Of a stretch of 39,879 bases of DNA, positions 1 through 5,606 are shown piece after piece. The DNA is from Clostridia bacterium (GTDB lineage Bacteria; Bacillota; Clostridia; Oscillospirales; CAG-382), in assembly GCA_017625615.1 (NCBI GenBank), contig JAGAKP010000054.1:1-39879 (forward strand), in the 5' to 3' direction. Numbering within the stretch: the stretch's first letter is position 1; each line of letters begins with the position of its first letter. Below the pieces are notes generated by a model. It searched no databases, was not told where the DNA came from, and worked only from the letters and a program-made list of their open reading frames with translations. The position numbers and the translations under genes were made by a program.

Positions 1-11
1 CTTTTTAATGT

Positions 12-47
12 AGAAATCCGTCTGTAACGGATTTCTTTTAATTTTTT
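12..47 (+). terminator. Probable rho-independent terminator of a gene left of the window
   Basis: A 10-bp perfect stem (12-21 with 27-36, loop CTGTA) is followed on the plus strand by TTTAATTTTTT. The same AGAAATCC/GGATTTCT stem recurs in copy C at 14051-14073. It is therefore part of the composite repeat as well as a plausible terminator. Confidence 0.5.
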
Positions 48-180
48 AAAAGCGTTTTTCTATAAATTTTCGCTTCGCTGGCTGTAGGTAACTACAGCTA
101 CCGCTCGCGAAAATTCATTCTGCGTCATTTATACATCGCCGCGTTCCATCAGACTTTTAGTTATTATAGCCATTGCTTTC
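12..180 (+). repeat. Composite intergenic repeat, copy A
   Basis: This is the first of three copies; the others are at 9469-9676 (+) and 13866-14073 (-). It starts with a 10-bp hairpin (12-21 pairing with 27-36) followed by a T-rich tract. A second hairpin spans 65-115, with outer arms AATTTTCGC/GCGAAAATT (65-73, 107-115) and core GCTGTAG-GTAA-CTACAGC (81-98). From about 118 to 180 the sequence resembles copy B (TTCTGCGTCATT, then CAGACTTT and TTATAG blocks). No ORF or ribosome binding site is visible. The first hairpin may also terminate a plus-strand gene lying left of the window. Confidence 0.7.
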
Positions 181-236
181 GCAAAACTTTCGGCGTGTTT
201 GTAGGGAAGGGGGTTTACTCCCGCCGTTTTAATAAT

Positions 237-535
237 AAAATCCGCCTGCGGATTTTTACCGATACGGTGCAACGGAGTTGCGGCATATCACGGAGCCGTG
301 TGCGGCTCCATATCACGCACCGACAGGTGCATATCACGTGCTCAACGAGCGCATATCACTCACCCCGCAGGGGTGACTGTTGACGATTGTGTAGTGCGAA
401 CAGTTCGCGGGACGATGAGGACATCGTCCCCTACAATTATCGAACACCTGCGGCTATGCACAAACCGTAGGGGCTGACGTCCCCGTCAGCCCGCATAAAA
501 TAAAAAAACAAAATCCGCCCACGGATTTTTACCGA
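237..535. repeat. Hairpin chain 1: variable hairpins with constant ATATCAC spacer, flanked by direct repeats
   Basis: Two near-identical hairpin repeats bound the block: AAAATCCG/CGGATTTT followed by TACCGA, at 237-262 (loop CCTG) and 510-535 (loop CCCA). Between them is a chain of short perfect or near-perfect hairpins. They lie at 269-281 (GCAAC/GTTGC), 292-309 (GGAGCCG/CGGCTCC), 317-330 (GCACC/GGTGC), 338-352 (GTGCTC/GAGCGC, one G-U), 360-376 (TCACCCC/GGGGTGA), 396-408 (GCGAA/TTCGC), 409-430 (9-bp stem) and 471-492 (9-bp stem). The second to fifth hairpins are each preceded by the same heptamer ATATCAC (285-291, 310-316, 331-337, 353-359). Every stem differs in sequence. No coding function is supported. 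Confidence 0.75.
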
Positions 536-568
536 CATTCCTCATTCCTCGTTTCTCATTTCTCATTT
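536..568 (+). repeat. Tandem 7-base repeat CRTTYCT (4.7 units)
   Basis: Units are CATTCCT (536-542), CATTCCT (543-549), CGTTTCT (550-556), CATTTCT (557-563) and a partial CATTT (564-568). The same heptad array ends copy B (9731-9748) and copy C (13827-13858, minus strand). It directly precedes the terminator at 569-598. Confidence 0.75.
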
Positions 569-598
569 AAAAAAGCTCCGATTTCTCGGAGATTTTTT
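569..598. terminator. Bidirectional rho-independent terminator of the ABC exporter operon
   Basis: The stem CTCCGA-TTTC-TCGGAG (576-591) is flanked by an A run on the left and a T run on the right, so it can work in both directions. It lies two bases from the minus-strand permease stop codon at 601. The terminator at 9749-9778 has almost the same layout. Confidence 0.8.
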
Positions 599-600
599 CA

Positions 601-1458
601 TTACGGTAAATTAAGTTTTTGTTTTATCAGCTTAAGGTTTATGAAATACGAGCCTACGCCCAGCGCGCCGAACAGGACTATTCCCACTGCGGGCGTGCCG
701 TAAATAGCTAACCGCGCAAGCGTCAACGCCGTTTCCTCGTTAGCTGCATCCACCATTGCGACGAGCATTATCATCATACCTATGAAGAATGCGTATATCA
801 CCACGCCGACAGCGGTGTTCAAGCCGTAGTAAAGGCCCAAGCCCAGAACCAGCTTCGCACGCTTTACAATTACCGCACCAAGGGTGACGCACAGCAACAG
901 AAGCAAAACGTCCGCCGCGGGAGCGACTACCACCAGTACGATAAGCTCAAGCAGGAAGACGAGCATTCCGTATTCGCCGAAAATGGGGTCTTCTTCAACG
1001 GGAGCCGAAGGGTCTGTGTCAATACCGGGATCAAAGCCGGGAGTGCCGACTTCGGTTATAAGTATAAATGCAACGTATGCGATAACGCACACTACCGCCG
1101 TAGCCGCCATCCATATAAACGCCATAAGTATCTTTGAATTAAGCAGCTGCGTTCTCGATACGGGCAGGGTAAAGGTAAGATAACCCTCGTCCGTAAAGAA
1201 GTTTTTGTAATACCGTACCACTATGAGTATAAGCGTTACCATAACGAACGCCGTTAATATCATAGGCCAGTAAAGGGAAACAAGACTGCTTGTAAGCTGC
1301 AGTAGCATGCCTACCATCATGGGCAGGTTATCGTAAAAATCGATATCAAGCAGTCTTACCGCAATTCCGCCGACGATTCCTGCAAGCACCGCCAAGGGTG
1401 CGAGGATGCGCCATACCTTCCAGACGGATTTCAGATCGTGCCTTAACATTTTAAGCAT
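601..1458 (-). CDS. ABC-2 type transporter permease
   Basis: This 285-residue integral membrane protein is the permease of a two-component ABC exporter. Six or so hydrophobic stretches are visible, the first near residues 18-35. A motif typical of this permease group (YYKNFFTDEGYLTFTLPVSRTQ) lies just after the second membrane segment. A strongly acidic loop (GIDTDPSAPVEEDP, about residues 144-157) probably faces outside. The gene overlaps the end of the upstream ATPase gene by 8 bases, so the two are co-translated, and a terminator follows the stop codon at once. The substrate cannot be read from sequence. YtrA-linked exporters of this type are often tied to cell-envelope stress, but that is family context and not shown here. 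Confidence 0.85.
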   Translation of the reverse strand: MLKMLRHDLKSVWKVWRILAPLAVLAGIVGGIAVRLLDIDFYDNLPMMVGMLLQLTSSLVSLYWPMILTAFVMVTLILIVVRYYKNFFTDEGYLTFTLPVSRTQLLNSKILMAFIWMAATAVVCVIAYVAFILITEVGTPGFDPGIDTDPSAPVEEDPIFGEYGMLVFLLELIVLVVVAPAADVLLLLLCVTLGAVIVKRAKLVLGLGLYYGLNTAVGVVIYAFFIGMMIMLVAMVDAANEETALTLARLAIYGTPAVGIVLFGALGVGSYFINLKLIKQKLNLP

Positions 1459-2155
1459 AACGGAACACCTCCCTGAATTTGGTGTCCACGGTGACGCCTT
1501 CCGTCTCCATCAACTCCGCCGCCGTGCCTCTGCCGATTATCTTTCCGCCGTAGTTAACGAAGATATACTCGTCCAGCACAGGCTCAACGTCCTGAATAAG
1601 GTGGGTGGAAATAAGCACCGTTGCGCCGGGGTTAAGATTGCTTACTATTGTGCGCAGAATAAACTCGCGTGCGGCAGGGTCAACGCCGGCTATCGGCTCG
1701 TCCAGCAGATATATCTGTGCGTTGCGCGCCATAACCAGAACGAGCTGTACCTTTTCGCGGTTTCCCTTTGAAAGGGAGGATATAAGTGCGTTAGGGTCAA
1801 GATTAAGGCTGTCAAGCATATTCATAGCCTTCACCTTGTCAAAATCGGGATAAAACTCTTCGAAATAATCCAACATTGCGCCGATCTTTTTGCGACCGCC
1901 GATATAGGTGCGCTCGGGCAGGTAGGAGATAAAGCTGTTGGTGGCTTCACTTCTCCAGTATCCGCACACGCGTATCTCTCCCGCCGTGGGGACAAGCAGT
2001 CCCGTAAGCAGCTTCATAAAGGTGGATTTTCCGCATCCGTTGGGGCCAAGCAATCCGATAATTTTGCCGCTCTCAAGCTCAAGATCCAGATTTTCGATAG
2101 CGACCTTTCCTTTACCGTATTGCTTGCGTAAGCCTTTGCATTCAATTACGTTCAA
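1451..2155 (-). CDS. ABC transporter ATP-binding protein
   Basis: This 234-residue nucleotide-binding subunit should energise the permease encoded just downstream. The Walker A motif is GPNGCGKST (residues 37-45). The signature region reads LSKGNREK, a common departure from LSGGQ in drug and lantibiotic-type exporters. Walker B plus D-loop is YLLDEPIAGVD, and the H-loop is STH. The start is a TTG (2153-2155) placed about 9 bases after an AGGAG; it begins four bases after the GntR stop region, and no ATG gives a better match. The order is regulator, ATPase, permease, as in the ytrA-type operons of Firmicutes. Family assignment is firm; cargo is unknown. Confidence 0.9.
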   Translation of the reverse strand: MNVIECKGLRKQYGKGKVAIENLDLELESGKIIGLLGPNGCGKSTFMKLLTGLLVPTAGEIRVCGYWRSEATNSFISYLPERTYIGGRKKIGAMLDYFEEFYPDFDKVKAMNMLDSLNLDPNALISSLSKGNREKVQLVLVMARNAQIYLLDEPIAGVDPAAREFILRTIVSNLNPGATVLISTHLIQDVEPVLDEYIFVNYGGKIIGRGTAAELMETEGVTVDTKFREVFRYA

Positions 2156-2158
2156 ATA

Positions 2159-2518
2159 TCATTTCTCCTTTTCGCAAAGCATAGCGGCGAGCTCCTCGGG
2201 AGCGATTCCGATATCCTTTGCGGATCTGAGCACGTATGCGACCAGATCGGAAGCGGCTTTGTTGCGCTGACGCTCAATAGCTTCGGGCTTGGTGGTTACC
2301 TTTCTGCCTGCAGTGCTGTAGCAAACCGCAAGCTCCATATCCTCAAGTGAAGAAAGAGCGCGCTGTGCGGTGTTGGGATTGATTCCCGCTTCCTCCGCAA
2401 GGGCACGTACCGTAGGGAGAGTCTCGCCGGGCTTATACTCTCCGCGAAGAATTGCTCCTCTTAACGTCATAACTACCTGTCTGTAGATAGGCAGGTTTTC
2501 ATCAAATCGCCAAACCAT
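2159..2518 (-). CDS. GntR family transcriptional regulator (YtrA-like)
   Basis: This short GntR regulator (119 residues) has an N-terminal winged helix-turn-helix (LPIYRQVVMTLRGAILRGEYKPGETLPTVRAL... is broken here by design: key residues are the P-G-x-x-L-P-[ST]-x-R signature near residues 30-40). It has only a small helical tail and no large effector domain, which is the YtrA subfamily pattern. The ATG at 2518 is chosen over a longer reading because GGAGG precedes it at the right distance. It is first in the operon with the ABC genes, under a TTGACA-18-TACAAT promoter, so it probably represses its own operon and responds to a small ligand. No operator could be identified with confidence. 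Confidence 0.9.
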   Translation of the reverse strand: MVWRFDENLPIYRQVVMTLRGAILRGEYKPGETLPTVRALAEEAGINPNTAQRALSSLEDMELAVCYSTAGRKVTTKPEAIERQRNKAASDLVAYVLRSAKDIGIAPEELAAMLCEKEK

Positions 2519-2556
2519 GTTAAAAACCTCCGATAAAAATATTTTATTGTGTATAT

Positions 2557-2586
2557 ATTGTACCACAGAAACAGGTGCTGTGTCAA
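2557..2586 (-). promoter_or_regulatory. Sigma-A type promoter of the GntR-ABC operon
   Basis: On the minus strand, TTGACA (2581-2586) is separated by 18 bases from TACAAT (2557-2562). The region around the -10 is rich in alternating T and A (GTGTATATATTGTAC) and could hold the regulator's own operator. That last point is inference. Confidence 0.7.
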
Positions 2587-2602
2587 TAGTATTGTGTGTC
2601 CG

Positions 2603-3253
2603 TTAAAATGCGTCGCTGAACAGTATAAGCAAAATATTGTAGCCAATGGCTGCCAATAAAGCATAACCGGGCAAAGTAAAAATTCCACGCAGGATATCGA
2701 GGAATATTACCCGTACGGGAAGTGCGTTTCCCGCAGGATCCCTTTTTCCGTTCCAACTGAAAATATAGACAAAGACAAGCACTAAAAAGGCAACGAAAAC
2801 TATGGGCAGAAAAACAGAAAGAGCGCGGATCCGGTTGGGATATCTTGAAACGTCGTCTTCCGAAAGCATCTCTAAAACAAGCAGCACTGCAGATGCAACG
2901 GTAACGCCGCAGGCGGCGGAAGTAAGATTTGTCCACAAGGAAAGCTTGGGTGTAAGATATACCTCTTCCGCTTTGGGTGTGACAAACCGCACTATGGCGC
3001 TGTACAAAAGCACGGGAAAAGCGCAAATCGACGTATACATAAAATAGCGTATAATTTCATCTATCCAAACAAACACCCGTCGGGGCGCGTCGGGATTCAG
3101 CACGGGTAATATCTGCTCAAGCAAAAGGTTATCGAGCCATTCGGTACAAGCTCCGTGCAGGATGAACGCCGCGAAGAATAGCAGAATACCCGCAACGGGT
3201 ACCGCCGCCGATAAAACCAAAAAGATTATACCTCGTCTTTTTTTCGTTTTCAC
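2603..3253 (-). CDS. Hypothetical multi-pass membrane protein
   Basis: I do not recognise this 216-residue protein. It starts MKTKKRRG followed by a hydrophobic segment (residues 9-31). Further membrane segments lie near 65-88, 100-127, 145-168 and 190-212, so about five in all. The basic N-terminus before the first segment suggests the N-terminus is cytoplasmic. The GTG start overlaps the stop of the upstream deacetylase gene by four bases (GTGA), so the two are very likely translated together. No enzymatic motif is visible. A membrane partner or anchor for the deacetylase is possible but unproven. No clear terminator follows. Confidence 0.65.
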   Translation of the reverse strand: MKTKKRRGIIFLVLSAAVPVAGILLFFAAFILHGACTEWLDNLLLEQILPVLNPDAPRRVFVWIDEIIRYFMYTSICAFPVLLYSAIVRFVTPKAEEVYLTPKLSLWTNLTSAACGVTVASAVLLVLEMLSEDDVSRYPNRIRALSVFLPIVFVAFLVLVFVYIFSWNGKRDPAGNALPVRVIFLDILRGIFTLPGYALLAAIGYNILLILFSDAF

Positions 3254-3927
3254 TTCACCAGAACCTCCGTATTGGTGCCGTAGAAAATATCCTCTCTGCC
3301 GCTCATCAGCTTACAGAAATCCTCGATCCTATCCCAGTTTTTATCGCCGTCAAACTCATAAGAGTGTCCCCATACGTAAAAGATCGCAGGGGTTTGGGCG
3401 GGAAGTGATAAAAATTTTTCTGCCAATTCAAATAGCTTTTCATCGTTATGGTGGCAGGTGGGATGGAAGGCAAGCAGGTCGGACTGCATATCAAAGGAAT
3501 GTGTGGGACGCACCGTGCGGGAATACTTTATACCGCACTCCGCAATAACTGCCTTGCTCTCGTCGTCGTATGCGCCGTAAGCGTACGCCATACCGTGTAC
3601 GGGCACGCCGAAAAGCCTTTCAAGATTTTCCTTGTCCTTATGTATTTCCGCCTTCTTTTCCTCAAGAGTGAGGGCGGTAAGGTCAAGATGGAACGCCCCG
3701 TGGACGGCGATCTCGTGTCCGCAAAGAGAACTTTTTATGTCCTCCAAGGGCATATGAACACAGTCCGCACCGCGGTATTCCCAGCGGTTTTCAGGTGAAA
3801 AAAGCCCCGAATTAAGGTTAAAGGTGCACTTCATTCCGTAGCGGTTGAATATCTCTGCAAGGCGGGCGTCCTGATAAACGCCGTCGTCATAGCTGAAGGT
3901 AAGCGCCTTGTTTTTTCCGTTGAACAT
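3250..3927 (-). CDS. Polysaccharide deacetylase family protein (NodB homology), cytoplasmic type
   Basis: This 225-residue protein has the NodB/carbohydrate esterase 4 signature. Motif 1 is TFSYDDG (D14, D15) and the zinc motif is HGAFH (H76, H80). The later AYAYGAYDD region matches the next conserved block. There is no signal peptide or membrane segment, so it acts inside the cell or on a small soluble substrate, unlike peptidoglycan deacetylases. The ATG at 3927 has GGAGG eight bases upstream; an upstream TTG is ignored. It is divergent from the mannose-type sugar operon across a 126-base gap with two back-to-back promoters, so a role in handling acetylated sugars from that pathway is a reasonable guess only. 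Confidence 0.85.
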   Translation of the reverse strand: MFNGKNKALTFSYDDGVYQDARLAEIFNRYGMKCTFNLNSGLFSPENRWEYRGADCVHMPLEDIKSSLCGHEIAVHGAFHLDLTALTLEEKKAEIHKDKENLERLFGVPVHGMAYAYGAYDDESKAVIAECGIKYSRTVRPTHSFDMQSDLLAFHPTCHHNDEKLFELAEKFLSLPAQTPAIFYVWGHSYEFDGDKNWDRIEDFCKLMSGREDIFYGTNTEVLVK

Positions 3928-3961
3928 ATCTGTCGCCTCCAAAAGTAAGATTTACATATAA

Positions 3962-3990
3962 ATTTTACACTTTTCCTTTGTTAATGTCAA
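3962..3990 (-). promoter_or_regulatory. Promoter of the deacetylase/membrane protein operon
   Basis: On the minus strand, TTGACA (3985-3990) is 17 bases from TAAAAT (3962-3967). It sits back to back with the plus-strand promoter at 4000-4028. Confidence 0.7.
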
Positions 3991-3999
3991 CCGTAATAC

Positions 4000-4028
4000 T
4001 TGAAATAAAGGGGATTTTATGGCATAAT
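4000..4028 (+). promoter_or_regulatory. Promoter of the isomerase-kinase-mannosidase operon
   Basis: TTGAAA (4000-4005) is followed after 17 bases by CATAAT (4023-4028). The ribosome binding site GGAGGTG and the ATG at 4054 follow. No catabolite-control operator could be identified with confidence. Confidence 0.65.
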
Positions 4029-4053
4029 TCTATTACGGAGGTGTAAAAGAATT

Positions 4054-4731
4054 ATGAAAAGATCTGAAATCAACGCACTTATAAAGGAAAACATAGAATT
4101 TTTAAAGGAAATGAAATTCAATCTCCCTCCCTTCGCATTCTTCACACCCGAGGAATGGAAGGAAAAGGGAAGTGAGTACGATGAGATCCGCCGCAATATG
4201 CTGGGTTGGGACGTTACCGATTACGGCAGAGGGGATTTCAAAAAGGTGGGCTTGTTTTTGTTTACCATCCGCAACGGCAACCTTAAAACTGGCGACAAAA
4301 AGCCTTATGCTGAAAAGCTGCTTATAACCGACGAGGATCAGTACAGCCCCATGCACTTCCATTGGAACAAGATGGAGGATATCATAAACCGCGGCGGCGG
4401 TGTTTTGTGCGTGGAATTGTATTCCCGCGGCGAAAACGATACTCTCGGCACCGAGCCCGTCACCGTCAACTGCGACGGACGTGAGTTCACCGTTCCCTCG
4501 GGCACCGTACTTCGTCTTATGCCCGGCGAGAGCATTACTCTTTTACCCGGTCAGTACCACGCATTCTGGGCAGAAAAGGGTTTTGGTAAGTGTCTGCTGG
4601 GCGAGGTAAGTATGGTAAACGACGATAACACCGATAACCGTTTTTACGAGCCTCAGGCAAGATTTACCAATATAGAGGAGGATTGCCCCCCGCTGTATCT
4701 CCTCTGCAACGAATATCCCGAGGCGAAGTAG
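4054..4731 (+). CDS. D-lyxose/D-mannose ketol-isomerase (cupin family)
   Basis: This 225-residue protein matches the YdaE/D-lyxose isomerase family, single-domain cupins that use a divalent metal to interconvert D-lyxose and D-xylulose, and also D-mannose and D-fructose. The cupin metal site is visible as MHFHWNKMED (H101, H103, E108) with a distal histidine in PGQYHAFW (H169). The N-terminal helical part (residues 1-60) and the GWDVTDYG block are also typical. The strong GGAGGTG site fits the ATG start. A PfkB sugar kinase follows after 3 bases and a GH38 alpha-mannosidase after that. This context favours mannose as the physiological substrate, giving fructose for the kinase. The substrate choice is inference; the family is firm. 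Confidence 0.88.
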   Translation: MKRSEINALIKENIEFLKEMKFNLPPFAFFTPEEWKEKGSEYDEIRRNMLGWDVTDYGRGDFKKVGLFLFTIRNGNLKTGDKKPYAEKLLITDEDQYSPMHFHWNKMEDIINRGGGVLCVELYSRGENDTLGTEPVTVNCDGREFTVPSGTVLRLMPGESITLLPGQYHAFWAEKGFGKCLLGEVSMVNDDNTDNRFYEPQARFTNIEEDCPPLYLLCNEYPEAK

Positions 4732-4734
4732 ACT

Positions 4735-5592
4735 ATGAAAATACTTGCATTCGGTGAAATACTCTGGGATATCTTCGGCGGTGAAAAGAAGATAGGCGGT
4801 GCGCCTCTCAACTTTATCTCCCATTGCGCCCTTCTCGGCGCGGAGACGGATATAGTTTCCGCAGTGGGCAAGGATGCTCTCGGCAAGGAAGCCCTTGAGG
4901 CGGTAAAAGCCTTCGGCGTGGGCACCGATTACGTAGAGGTTATCAAAAAAATGCCTACCGGCTATTGCGAGGTCACCCTTGATGCCGACGGCGTCCCCTC
5001 CTACGACCTCGTTACCGACGTGGCGTACGATAACATTCCCTGCCCCAAAAAAATAAAGGACACCTACGACGCTTTGTACTTCGGCTCTCTCGCTCTGCGT
5101 GACGAAAGAAGTATGTCGGGGTTAAGTAAGCTCCTTTCAAAGCGTGTGGCAAAAGAGGTTTTTTGCGATATAAACGTCCGTCAGGACTACTGCACCTCGG
5201 AAATACTTGAATTTTGCCTTAAAAACGCCAATATACTTAAGTTCAGCCGCGAGGAGATGGATATTTTCGGCAAGGGCTCCATTATCGCCACTGCCGAATA
5301 TCTGCTCAACGTGTACACCAATATCCACACGGTGGTAATTACCTTGGATTCCGACGGCGCCTGCTGCTTTACCCGCAAGGGAAGATGGTTTGCAAAATGT
5401 CCCGAAGCGGAGGTTGTTTCCACCGTCGGCGCGGGGGATTCCTTCTCCGCCGCCTTCGTGGTAAATTATCTTGCGGGCGAAAAGGCTTCCGTCTGCCTTA
5501 ACCGCGCTTGCACACTCGGCTCTTACGTGGTAACACAGCTTGGCGCAATTCCTCAATACCCCGACGAGCTGAAAGCACAAATCAAACCCTGA
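4735..5592 (+). CDS. PfkB family carbohydrate kinase, probable fructokinase
   Basis: This 285-residue ribokinase-fold kinase should phosphorylate a free sugar with ATP. The N-terminal substrate motif GGAPLNFISHCALLG is the fructokinase form of the PfkB signature (GGAPxN). The C-terminal signature VGAGDSFSAAF contains the catalytic base (D235) and the anion-hole glycines. Length is normal for the family (about 290-320). It starts three bases after the isomerase stop, so translation is coupled. Next to a mannose/lyxose isomerase, fructose is the most economical substrate, with fructose-6-phosphate entering glycolysis. If the isomerase works on lyxose, the kinase could instead act on xylulose; the GGAPxN motif argues for fructose. 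Confidence 0.87.
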   Translation: MKILAFGEILWDIFGGEKKIGGAPLNFISHCALLGAETDIVSAVGKDALGKEALEAVKAFGVGTDYVEVIKKMPTGYCEVTLDADGVPSYDLVTDVAYDNIPCPKKIKDTYDALYFGSLALRDERSMSGLSKLLSKRVAKEVFCDINVRQDYCTSEILEFCLKNANILKFSREEMDIFGKGSIIATAEYLLNVYTNIHTVVITLDSDGACCFTRKGRWFAKCPEAEVVSTVGAGDSFSAAFVVNYLAGEKASVCLNRACTLGSYVVTQLGAIPQYPDELKAQIKP

Positions 5593-5606
5593 AAAGGAAG
5601 TGTCTT

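Noticed and set aside
195..383. 62-codon plus-strand ORF across hairpin chain 1, with a repeating peptide pattern
   Set aside because: The peptide repetition is only the translation of the ATATCAC spacers; there is no ribosome binding site and no protein-like composition.
237..535. CRISPR array
   Set aside because: The constant part is only 7 bases, the variable parts are self-complementary, and no cas gene is present.
1..600. Insertion sequence remnant or prophage fragment
   Set aside because: No transposase or integrase fragment can be read in any frame; only hairpins and short repeats are present.
5508..5606. Longer N-terminus for the alpha-mannosidase
   Set aside because: It overlaps the kinase gene in another frame and has no ribosome binding site; the ATG at 5607 has one.
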